Positions 48,860 through 60,320 of a stretch of 64,000 bases of DNA are shown here, one piece after another (the first letter of the stretch is position 1; every line of letters begins with the position of its first letter). Under the pieces are notes generated by a model that was given only the letters and a program-made list of their open reading frames with translations, was not told the DNA's origin and did not search any database. Position numbers and translations under genes: made by a program. The stretch comes from Rotaria sp. Silwood1 (taxonomy: Eukaryota; Rotifera; Eurotatoria; Philodinida; Philodinidae), in assembly GCA_905250075.1 (NCBI GenBank), contig CAJNOP010000037.1:1471500-1535499 (forward strand), in the 5' to 3' direction.

Positions 48860-51800
48860 GATATCATTGGTTTGTATTTAAACAAAAGAAAAGATATATT
48901 AAGTAGTTTTGTTTAGAAGAAACAATCGCCAATTTTTTCATTCATATAAAACATTAAAAAGAAAATGAAAGAAATGCATCATTAATCAACCGTAACAAAA
49001 TCGTTTATTAGTTCAATGTATCGAATTATTTAAATGAACGATAACGATCATTCATTCTTTTTGTTCTCGTAAAATACATGTTGTCATTTAAACTCATTAA
49101 TATGAAAAAAAAACATTTCTAATAGAGATATCGAAATTAAACAAAACACTCATTATAAACAAAAACAAACTTTAACACAAGTGTGAATGTAGGTGTGAGT
49201 ATAGCGAAAATAGAAACTATAACTCATCACCTCTGAGAGTTCCAGGACTTAAGAAGTCACGAAGTGCCATCATTGCTGAGGGCTTGAGCTTTCGAACTCT
49301 TATAATCACAGAGATACGAGTAGTATAAAATATATTATCCTGCATGGGTACAGCTTTTCGTAGCTGAAATCAGACAGCATCTAAATAGTTGTACCGGTAA
49401 CCGACCGTACTATTTAGTTTCTTCCAGACACAGCAACAAAACAAAAGCAAGTCATTCAGAAGTGACTTGATGTCTTTCTACTTCTAAAATCCAATCAATT
49501 TCGCTAAATATACATTTAGTTGTTGCCGATTAGGTTAGAATGGAATGCACTATTGTCATCAAATCTCATAATTGTGAATACATCTACAGATATATTTTTC
49601 TCCATCATCATTATACATGTTCACCTGTTTGATAATTCATTTTACTCTACATGTGTTCAATGACTCCATTATACAATTCATCATCATCTGTACATGAGTT
49701 TTCATTAAAAACAAATTCTTTTAGTAACACAACATTGTTTTCCACTTCTTTGACCCGTTCTCAACTAAAACTTTTTTTCAATATGATCGAATCGATTTTC
49801 ACTTCGATTCATTGATTTACATTAGTAGTTTGAAAAAGTAAAAATATTTTGAAATGTTGCGATCTGATTAATTACTAGATCGGGTTCGGATGCGAGATCA
49901 TACTGAGATCCAAATCAACATTGTGTTTATGTCTGACACGCAGACCATGCTTCAGAATGCTAACATAAGATTTATAGAGATTGCTTGAATTATTACACAC
50001 AACGTGGATGAAAAAATGTAGTTATTCGATTGATCTTGCATAACGAATAACTTTCAATTTTTTGCGTATAACTCCTTGCGTTCAATTAATTGTTCACGTG
50101 AGCATTAACAACGTGATATTGATTTTTCAAGATAATCACGATAGTAAGCGTTCAATAAAAGTTGTGATGGATACTATTGAATTTTTATTTGACGAGTGCA
50201 TTGTTCTTTGCTAATACTTGGCCAATTGAAACAGTTTAGGTGCAATAAAGAAAAGATTGAGAGGAGAAAGATTTGAAAATAAATTAATATTGAAAAATTG
50301 AACAGTTCACGAATGATAAAATTACCTAGTCCATTCAAGCAAGTGATAGATGAAAATGGAGAGCGGTTACATGAACATTGACGCACGTTTTTTTTCTTGG
50401 TATGTTTAAAAAATTTCGATTTGTGAATTTCGTTCCAATCACTACTTTTCATTTAAATATTCCTAATAAAACAGCGAAAAAATGCTGACAAAGTAATTCA
50501 AAAAAATCCCTATGAATTTTAAATTATTTGTATCTCTGTGAGTACAAAAAATAACAAGCTCAAATTCTAGTGTAGAATAGATCTATATGTCTAGTATATC
50601 GAGTGTGACAAAAGTTTTGCGATATTCTCTGTTTTGCATGTAACTCTTCTCAGAAACAGGATCAAACGTTGATCTTTTTTTTCTTCAAAAGATGCGCCAA
50701 TAAATGTTCTACTCAAATGACAAGACGAAAACTTTATAGCTATTTTCGAATTTTTAATCGGCCACTAATACTGAAAACGTCGTGTGTCATCCTCTTATTT
50801 CCTGCAAGAAAAAACTGGAAAAATTCATTTGATGATTGGCAACTAAGGTTATTTTCAATCAAATCGATATTGGATAAAATAAACTATTCCACATACTGTG
50901 AAAAAAAACCAAAATAATGTATTGCTCTACTAATACTTCTTACGAGACCAGTAATGATTTTTGTCTCAATGTATTTTCATCATCTTCAGTTGAGGCCAAG
51001 TTCTCATAGTATTATTTTGTTTAGCTTAATTCCTATTTTCTTTTGCTGTCAATAACCGAATGAGTTTAATCAAACGATTTGTGCATCGAGCACACTGTTT
51101 TTAGATGGTATATTTGAGAGCAACACAGTAAAAAACGTTTTTACTTCAGAATGAAAAATTCAGATCATTTGACATAGACATTATTTTTCACTTGTATTTG
51201 AGATAATGATAAGTAATAATCTTGATGCTTTGAAGACAACATAAGGTGTTTGATTGGTGTCAAACATTATAGCTAAAATGATTGAACAAATTTCAACAAG
51301 TTTCAGCTTACTCTTATTTTCCTTTGTAGGAGATAACATGATGACACACATGTTCACTGTTAACAGTCTATTAAAGTTCTGAAAATAGCAATAAAGATTT
51401 CGTCTTGTGATTCAAATAGGACATTCAATGGCGTATCTTTGACATATGAGAACCGAGGAGAAGTGTTCCTTTAAAGATCAGGTTGACCCTCTGGAAGTTG
51501 TAACTCGCTTCATCGGAAGATAAAATTTAGATAGAACACTACTCTAATCTTCATTCATCATTTTTGTTCAAAACATAAAAAATACAGGGCTATTCAAATA
51601 TTGAAGTGACAAGATATGTCCAATTGCATAAAGATTTATTTTTGCTTACATACCCAAATGACTTAGTTCCAGAAAAAAAAGAAACGTAATTTTCATTTGT
51701 ATATCAACAATTCATTTATTCATATCTGAATAATCTTCATTGAAAATATCTAATATGATTTACTAATTATTTACTATCTAAAAAAAGATCATTTCGTCAT

Positions 51801-51878
51801 CCAATGTAAAATCACGTATCAAAAACCAAAGTGAAATGATAAAAAAACACACACACACAAAATGGCTAATGGAATATT
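48860..51878. other. Intergenic, no gene recognised
   Basis: Short frames only (for example 50174-50452 minus, 50669-50917 plus) with no domain signal. A (CA)n tract is near 51848. Confidence 0.5.
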
Positions 51879-54132
51879 TTAATGATCAACATGTTCATCA
51901 AGTTTTAATGTTGAAAACCAATCACGTACGTTAAGTTCAATAATACCCTTTGGTGCATTTACATTAATTGTTGAACTAGCAGATTCATCCGAAATAAATC
52001 CTAATGTTATAAATGAATAACATTTTAAATGAATATAAAAAATATTGATATATTTACCTTTTACTTGAACAGTTTTATCTTTTCGTTTTGTTTGTCTATG
52101 AAAGTGTTCAGCTTCGTCAGATACTTGTACACGTTTACCGACAAGATCTAATCGAACACCAACTGTATCTATTACACCCATATTAACATCACCTTAAACC
52201 AATACAATTTTTTTTGCAAGAAAACAAAAAGAAAAAAAAATAAAAAGATTTAAACCTTGTTGTGCACGTATTGTCGATAAATCAGTCGCTGTAAAAAATA
52301 CTTTTACATTACCTTCTTCACATTGAACATTTACATCACCATCAACGGATGCTAGAAATCAATAGAAAATATTTTAATCTTCATTCAAAAAGAAATCTGT
52401 CCTTTTGAATTTTGTTAATCTTCTCACCTATACTAATCGAACCCGCGTGTAAATCCACTAATAAAAAAAACATTGAATTCAAAAAAGCAAAAATTCAAAA
52501 TAAACTTTATATACCTATTCCATGTCCATGTAAATTTCCTAAACGAAAATGTCCATTTTGTCCTTGTAGACGAAAATGATCCGAATATAATCTTTTAAGT
52601 TGTATATCGGCATTTTCAACTTTTAATCGAACATAACTACCTTGTAGTTTTGATGCTTGTATCATCTAATTCATCAAAAAATAAAACATACGAAATATAT
52701 CTAAACCAGATATATTTACACCATCTCGTCCTGTACTTAAATCAATTGTTCCGTGTAAAGAACCATAACATGTTATATTTCCATTTTGACTATGAACAAC
52801 AATACTATCTCCCTATAACAAGGAAATACTTAAATTTCGATTACATCTATATATATAATGTTCAGTGTCTGTTTCTCTGTGCCAGGTCAAAGGTTAAAGA
52901 TCGAATACAGCTATAAGGGGAAGTCCCAAGAACTACTTATCGGGGACTCATAAGTCCTCAAGGGCCGTTCTATGGGGGTACCCGTAGGTCTTCAAGAGCT
53001 ATCCTATGGGGGAACCCATAGGTCCTCAAGGGCTATTGTATGGAGGTACCCATAGGTATTGAAGGGAGTAAGGTAATAAGGGGGAAGGCAATAAGGATAT
53101 AAGGCTGCAAGAGCTACAAGAGATATAAGGCTGTAAGGGCGAAGGCTACATGGACTATAAAGATATGTGCGATATAAGAGTATGAGGCCGTAGCTATCTA
53201 TCTATATACATAATATCGAGTGTGCGTAGTTTTGTTACCGGATGAAAAGTTAAATGTCTGAGGTCATATGTTAAAGGAGAAAACAGCCGTGCAATATGCA
53301 CGGGCTGACGCTAGTATTAACTATATTTCAATTTTTTCACTAACAACAATATTTTTTAATGAACATTCGCCTTGTTTTGTTTGAATCTAGAAATATGAAA
53401 CAAAAAATATGAAAAATAATATCCATTAGTATTTTTTTACATGTACTCGAGGACAATGAAGATATTCAACATTAACATTATTGTTGTCTGTACAAACAAC
53501 ATCAAGTTCTGAATAACAAATTAAAAGATTTTTTTTTAATAATTCATAAAAACAAAATTACTGACCATAATGAGGAGGAATTTGACAATAAACTTCAAGA
53601 GTATGAGCTTGATCACTCAATTTTTTTGCACCTTAAAATTAATTAAAAGCATAAAATCTTGACATTTTTCAAAAAACAAAAATCATTTACCTAATTGAGT
53701 AAATTGTCCATCGATACGAAGATGTCGATTGTCTGGATTGTATACACTTGAAAATTTAAATAATGTATTCCATTCTTCTTTGGAAAATTGAAAACCACTA
53801 TCACCTATCAATATCTTCATGTAAAAGATTCCTTTTACTTTTTAAATTAAATCAATACCGTAAATAGTAAAAAAAGCTTTATCAAGTCTTGGAAAATCTT
53901 TCTGATGTATTGGTGTTACATAGAGATTAAATGGACATCGGACTTCTAAACGGCCTTGGTTAATAACATTTATTGTTTCAGTATAAATTGTTTGAACTTG
54001 AGCATTTCTCATAACAGATGTTGGTGAAGTATCTAATCCACGAAAACAACGCCATGGTTGTTTTAGAAGACCAGATAGCCATTTCACATTTGGATGAGCA
54101 GCCAAAACAATTGTACGAGAAAAGTAAATCAT
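51879..54132 (-). CDS. FAM185A: FAM185A-like protein (DUF4097 adhesin-like repeat)
   Basis: Eleven exons join in frame to 394 residues: 54132-53859, 53804-53691, 53631-53566, 53508-53447, 53386-53345, 52812-52720, 52665-52515, 52457-52428, 52351-52256, 52192-52058, 52000-51879. After an N-terminal leader that may be a targeting sequence, the protein is a succession of short beta-strand repeats (LEVYCQIPPHYELDVVC, IVVHSQNGNITCYGS, DGDVNVQCEEGNVKV) ending in NAPKGIIELNVRDWFSTLK. This pattern and the C-terminal motif resemble animal FAM185A, whose function is not established. Exon 8 is only 30 nt. Intron 5 carries a complete Helitron-like element. An AG acceptor lies 7 nt before the ATG. Confidence 0.68.
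52846..53314 (+). mobile_element. Non-autonomous Helitron in a FAM185A intron
   Basis: Starts TCTATATATATAATG right after an A (52845) and ends with a GC-rich hairpin (stem GCCGTGC, loop AATAT, stem GCACGGGC, about 53286-53305), then four bases and CTAG (53311-53314) followed by T. TC 5' end, hairpin plus CTRR 3' end and insertion between A and T are the Helitron signature. The interior has three to four copies of a roughly 37-bp unit containing CTATGGGGG, ACCCATAGG and TCCTCAAGGGC. There is no Rep/helicase frame. Confidence 0.85.
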
Positions 54133-54189
54133 TGCATATCTAAAAAACGTATTTAATCTTTAGAGTTTATAAGTAATAAAACAAAAAAA

Positions 54190-56400
54190 TAAATAACAAA
54201 GCAAGCAAGGGAATTTCAATAATAGCGGTGGAGCCAAAAAAAGCTTGGAGAAAGGGATCAGCGCTTGTTTGAAGCTGAAAAGCAGATATTTTCCTCACCT
54301 GTAGTATAGAATTGTTTCATTTGTAGAGAAAGTTTAAAAGTTGCTGCAGAGATGATGAGGAAATCTATTCAAGTACCAAATCACTGTTCAATTAATACGG
54401 TGTTCACTTGATGAGTGCTAATGAATAATAGGAAACTCTAAAATGGTTTGTGATACTATGTCTTCGTTTTTGAGATATCGATATTTTACTGGGTTTTTCA
54501 ATAAAAAGCGGTGATCCCACTCTAGTTACATGGGAGATTAACTTTCGGATTTCGACTTTAAATTTTGCATAAAGTTCTTTATGACATTAGTTAACTGTAC
54601 AAGTTGTAAATTTTCTAGTGTTTTCGCTTTACAGATGTAGAGGGTAAGGGCACATAAGAGTCGTTGTCGAGTCATCCTATGTTTTTCTCCATTCATAATT
54701 TACTTAATGTACAATTTCAAGAAAAATCGTTTAACTACAAAATAAGATGATACCTCAAGAACTCACATCTTTTCTCACACAAACTATTAATATTCTCGCT
54801 TGTATCGTAAATGCATGACTCATACATAGAAGGATGACTCGTATAAATTTTCTCATATTGAAACATTTCTAAGTGAAAACCATTTTAATCGATTATCTGT
54901 CCTGCAGTTTCTCTATGGTAAAAAGCTGTTAGCGTAATCCTTGCGGGATTAACATGTGAAACACGATCTAGCTGCTTTTCCTAATTGCAGGGGAATTTTT
55001 TAAATTTATCTATTTCGGAGCACATTTCTAAAATATTGTTTTACCCATTCCTTCAAAGCTGGGATCAAAAATTAGTTTATACATTATAATAAAACATTAT
55101 TGATGCGTGATCTTTGATCTTATATCAACAGTTTTGTATACTCAATGATTGCTTCTCGAAGTGTTTATGAACATATTAGACGTGTTGGTCATCGTCTGTG
55201 AGGGGTATTCTATTATCAACTAATTCTTAATTATGAGGCGAATAATGAGCCCCAAACTAGTCGTTAATTAATTAATTAACTACTTAATTAAGCAGCCACT
55301 AACTCTAATTAATGAGGTATTAATTAGTTATTAACTAACTAATTAATAAAATGTCTGTCACGGTCTGTGATGTCTGTGGGGAAGGAGTGGGGAGTCCAAA
55401 TTTCTACCTCTATATACTGCAACATTCCTTTTAGATCGTGTTTCACAAAAGTTTCAGCTTGAACAGTTGAGATGCTACGGAATAATGAAGTAAATATTGG
55501 TTGATATGAACATGAAAATCATATAGTTATATCACCATTTTTGTCCACTTCTACCCATTGTTTTCTTAATATTTTAAGAAGGAAACAAAACAACATCGGT
55601 TTTTGATTTTTTTTAGAAGTAGCTTTTATTAAATACGACAACTTGAACTTCGTTTGTCCAAGATTTGCAGTCGAAATCCGAAAATTCATCTTCCATGTAG
55701 CTAGAGAGGGATCACAGCTTTTTGTTGAAAAACTCAGTAATATATTGTTATCTCAAGAATGGAGGCTTGGAAAGTCAAGTCGTTCTAGATTTTTCTATCA
55801 CTCATTAGTACTCATCAAGAACATCGTCTAGCGATTTAACGTCTAGAGAGGTTTTCCCGTGAGCCCTTTCCAGTCATCCCGTGGCTTCGTCACTATTTGA
55901 TAATCATACAATAGAAAGCGTACAAATCACTAATATCGTGTGGAAAAATACATACGATCTATTATTTTGCCATAGTTATATTGGTCGATGATGTTTCTAT
56001 ACCATTAGAAGAATCCATTAAATTATATATTAATCTATTGGAGTTATAGTACGGAACATAGATTTTTAATTTCACAAGTAGTAAGGTTCAAAATGATTCA
56101 ATACGAACGATTTGCTAGTCATATAAAATATTTTTAAGTATCAGTTTCAGTATCTCGTTAAACGAGACAATAGTTTTCGGAAGGAATGAGTGATTATTCT
56201 TAGGGATCTTATAATTCCCTACTTGGAACAATAATTATTAAATTCTTATTTTTGAGTTGAAACTCTAATATAAATAAATCCGAGAAAAAGTTAGTTTAAA
56301 AACCGTCATTGTCTACGCACAAATATTAAACTATTGGATTCACTATTCAATATTTTGAAAATGAAGCATATTTACTTTTATAATTCATTTCACAATAAAG
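54190..56400. other. Intergenic, no gene recognised
   Basis: Holds a palindromic TTAATTAA-rich tract at 55262-55350 and short frames without domain signal. Confidence 0.5.
55262..55350. repeat. TTAATTAA-rich palindromic tract
   Basis: Repeated TTAATTAA and GTTAATTAATTAAC-like motifs, self-complementary over about 90 bp, probably a hairpin-forming simple repeat. Confidence 0.7.
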
Positions 56401-56408
56401 ATGAGAGG

Positions 56409-56595
56409 TAATGGCGTAGCCAGAAATTTTCCAAGGGGAATACCGACTCATTATTTGGGGGGAGGGTGCACACCAGTAGCAAAATAAATTTTTATTTCTC
56501 AAAAAGATTTTTTACCCGTACTCTCCTCCAGGCGTTTTTTGGCCAACGAAGGCAGGGTACCCGGGTATCCTGTGCACCCCCTGGCTACATCCCTG
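56409..56595. mobile_element. Short hAT-like MITE (187 bp)
   Basis: Left end TAATGGCGTAGCCAG; right end, inverted, CAGGGATGTAGCCAG. Flanks ATGAGAGG (56401-56408) and ATGAAAGG (56596-56603) form an 8-bp duplication with one mismatch. Inside are a run of G and GTGCAC motifs mirrored near both ends. Confidence 0.7.
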
Positions 56596-56810
56596 ATGAA
56601 AGGCCTCTATAATGGAATAACAGTAGTGAGTTTAATATCTACTAGATTGATTTTTATAGAATAAGGAAAAAAAAAAACTTCTGTACTTCGCGATTTGTCT
56701 ATGCTCTATGGAAATAAGATCTCTTTTAATGAGTCTGTGTCCAGAGGAAAAAACTTTTTGAGTTTCTTGCAATAACTTCGAATGAAATTCAAAATGTTCT
56801 TCATTCAGGC

Positions 56811-57372
56811 TATGGGTGCAACAAACCCAAAACCTTGGGATTTGGTACAAAAAGATTTGGGTTTGTTCTAGACTGGGATTTGAATTTGGATTTGGGTTTG
56901 GGTTTGGTCTTAAATTACCCAAATATGACGAGGCTTTGTAAAATAATGTCCCAGAAGGGAGAAAAGAATCCCAAGTCTTCTAAATTAATATGAAAGGGAT
57001 TGGATTTGGTATAGATTTGGGTTTTGGGATTTGGATTTGAGATTTGGTGTATAGCAGGTTGGGATTTGGATTTGGAGGTTGAGATTTGGTTTCAATTTAA
57101 GAAGACTACAAAGTTGGAGTCATGTTAGATTGAAACCAAATCCCAAGTCCAAATCCAAATCCCAAATTTCAAGCATATCACCAATTCTGAATCCCAAATC
57201 TCAGCCAAACAAAGCGATAGCAGCAATCCTGAGATTCAAATCTAGATGAAATCGACATCTAGGAACTAAATCCGAACCATACCCAAATCCAGAAACCAAA
57301 TCCAAATCCAAGTCCAAATCTCAAAGATTTGGTGCCAAATCCCACATCTATTCAAGATTTGTTGCACCCCTA
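56811..57372. mobile_element. hAT-like MITE with perfect 8-bp target duplication
   Basis: The left end TATGGGTGCAACAAACCC and inverted right end TAGGGGTGCAACAAATC are flanked on both sides by ATTCAGGC (56803-56810 and 57373-57380). The TAGGGGTG start and 8-bp duplication fit the hAT superfamily. The interior is almost entirely a degenerate GGATTTGG/GGGTTTGG satellite on one half and its complement CCAAATCC on the other, so the element can fold back. No transposase. Confidence 0.9.
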
Positions 57373-57908
57373 ATTCAGGCAACAAAAAATCGGTCAAACA
57401 TCTATTTTTTCTTAGAATTTTATTTTAATCTGTTTCTCTATATCACTCTCAAAATTTATTGGTTTTGGAAGTCTGCATTTCCCGATGCTTCGTATACTTC
57501 TGATGGATATTAATAACTCTTTTAAATGACTTTCAGAATCCCTAAGAATCTATCACAACAGACATTTTCAAAACGGTTGAACGATTAAAACACCTGACTT
57601 TTAGGGAATTTATCATAAGAAAAAATTTTTCCGTATGAATTTTCAAGTATCTCAAATTAGTATATCAGTGTAAATTGTTTCCAGTGTTAAAAAAAATCAA
57701 AAATATTTTCCTCTTTTTTTCTTGAATTAATAACAACAAAACAGAATTCATTACAAAATCAAACAAGAATTTTAAGTTTGTCTAATGTTTTTTTTTTCTT
57801 AATACGTTTTTTTTTTAAGTGTATGAGAATTACACACAAATACATATAACATCAAGGAAAAGAAAAAGAAAGAAATTAGACAGTTATGAATTAATATATA
57901 AATTGTAA

Positions 57909-60320
57909 TCAATGTCGAGACTTTTTTTCTTTTCGACTACTTTCACTACGACGATGACGTCCTTTTGAACGCGAACGTGAACGTGAACGTTTACGTGAAT
58001 CCTTTTTCCTACGATGATGATCACGAGAACGTGAACGACGTTTTCGATCGCGTGATGATCTTGATCGACTACGTTTTCTTGATCTATTTATAATGAAAAA
58101 AACAAAAAAATATTGATATATTTATTACAAGAAAAAAATTACCTTGAACGACGTTTAGGTGATCGAGCTGATTTTGAAGATTTTTTACGCGATTTCGATC
58201 TTGATGATGAACGATGTCGTGAACGCGATGAACGACGACCATTTTCACGATGATTATCACTTTCCTCACCAACTGGAGAATCTTTACGAGCTGATGCGCT
58301 AAAAATAAACAAAAAGGGTGTTCAAAAATAATTTAAGAAAAACGGTCAATTAGCATTTCGAAGGAATTCGGTAATCTTTTGAGGTGATACCAACAGTATC
58401 TATATATGGTGTATATTCAAAAATTGAACGAAAAGAATAGTCACTGAAATGAAAATCATTCGTATAGATCATCAAGAGAAATTTGGTTATCTTGCTTTTC
58501 CATAATGTTTGTTTCAACGATAAGGTTTAAATAAAAAAGAAAACAAACCTTCGAGAACGTGATCGACTAAATGGCATATCTTCTTCATCTAAAAACCAAA
58601 AGTTCTTTTGTTCAAATAAAAAGAATAAATCTGTTTTATCCTACCACTTCTCAATCCACGAACAGTTGCTGGTTTGATTATACATGACGTTGCATGATTA
58701 ACTCTAAAAATTTAATTTATATTTATTCCGATGTTTTAAAATTTTTACATACAGTAATGGTCGTCCAAAAAATTGAAAACCATTTATTGAGAGAACTTTT
58801 GGAATTGATGGTTGTTCACTAAATTCAACATAAGCACCACGTGTTTCAGCATTTTCATCAATATAAGCCGCTCGAATAAATCGTATTTCACCAATTTGTG
58901 ATAAAAATTCATGTAAAATATCCAAACCAATCTAATTGAAATAATTATTACAAAAAAATATAAGATATTAATCGACTTACATTTTTATCTAAATTTGATA
59001 AATAAACTGTACGTCGAATTTCTTCAACTTTTGTAACATCTAATGTTCCTGGTAATGGTGGATATGATGGTAAATTTCTATCAGTTAATTCCGGATCAAC
59101 TGTTTCAATATATGAAGGATTATGTGGTTGGCCAACAAGTCGATTAATAACTGTACTTGGCCATGTTGGTCCACCACTAAGTAATGTTATATTTGGATTA
59201 AGTGGTGCACAATATATCATTGCATCTGTTTCATCTGGTACACTATTTTCAAAAACTTGTGCAACTATTAATGGTTTATCAATAAATATTGTATTTGTCA
59301 TATTTAATGCGGCATGAACACTATCATTACGTTCATATTTGACATAACCAACTTTTGCATTTATTGTTGATGTTAATGTATCACTATGAAAAGAAAAAGT
59401 TATTTGCATCTAAGTCATTTAGAACTATGGAATACTTTTTGAAATGAACGAACGTGTGGAAGTTAACTATTGGAAATAGCAATAAAATGATTCTTAAATT
59501 CACGAGTTTTTGATAGATAAAAAAAAAGAAACGATCGTTTTTCTGTGATGTGTTTCAAATCAACAAATTATACGACATTTTTCATTTTATTGTAAGACTG
59601 ATTTCGATTTTAATAATTTTTTACCTATCTATACTGCATAGTGTTCTAATAAGAACTTTGAAAGGATATGGATAAGCCGCTATTGAATTTTTAATGTTTT
59701 ATTTTCTGCACGTCACAGATTTTCAGGAAACTCTTATGTTCGAATTTTCATCTGAAACTTTGTGTATGTACACACCTCAACTAGATTAGCTTCAATGAAA
59801 GAATTTAGAAGTTTTGAACAAAGTTTCTTTGGCACATGAAACTTTCAAATTATTGAGTCTTTTCTATGGATACTATATACAACAGATATTTTTTGAAACA
59901 TTCATAGATTGAAGAAATTTTGTTCAAAACTTCTAAGTTTTTTTAACAGAAGTTACTCTACTTGAGTTCTCTATCAAAAATACAAAATTTTCGAAAACCT
60001 GAAATCTGTAAAAACAAAAATAGACATATTGAAAGTTCAATAGCTTAATTAAAAAATTTCAATAGGAATCTAAATTCTTTTAGCATATATATTAGAATAC
60101 TTTCATTGTATAGTTTTGATCACCAAACAAAAGTTTAGAATTCTATATTCATTATTGAAGGATTTGTTTGCTTTATTCAAATTACATACCTGTCGGGATA
60201 CAGTTGAACATCATCAATTCGGCCAAAAAAAGCAAATAATGCCTTTAATTGATCTCGTTGACATGTTGTTGATACATTACATACTTGAACAACTTTACTA
60301 TGAGAAACTATGGTCGACAT
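57909..60320 (-). CDS. SREK1: Splicing regulatory SR-related protein SREK1
   Basis: Nuclear SR-type splicing regulator. Exons 60320-60190, 59383-58981, 58931-58753, 58703-58645, 58588-58549, 58298-58143 and 58083-57909 join in frame to 380 residues. RRM1 starts at KVVQVCNVSTTC and is split by the long first intron. A Pro-rich linker (LPSYPPLPGTLDVTKVEEIR) matches the conserved stretch before SREK1's RRM, then RRM2 follows (RRTVYLSNLDKN..GAYVEFSEQPS..FGRPLL). The C-terminus is an RS domain with many Ser-Arg dipeptides; it is much shorter than in vertebrates and lacks their Glu/Lys-rich region. Intron 1 (806 bp) contains a family A fold-back repeat. The ATG follows a TTTTTTCTAG acceptor directly. 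Confidence 0.92.
59633..60112. repeat. Fold-back repeat family A, copy 3 (intronic)
   Basis: Lies in SREK1 intron 1. It starts CTATACTGCATAGTGTTCTAATA; inverted, its end reads CTATACAATGAAAGTATTCTAATA. The two halves are imperfect reverse complements (for example TTTAGAAGTTTTGAACAAA near 59806 against TTTTGTTCAAAACTTCTAA near 59933). Confidence 0.75.

Noticed and set aside
52666..52719. Apparent third out-of-frame splice junction in FAM185A (donor C/GTATGT)
   Set aside because: A better donor, GTAAAT after GGT at 52720, gives a 54-bp intron and keeps the frame and the family alignment.
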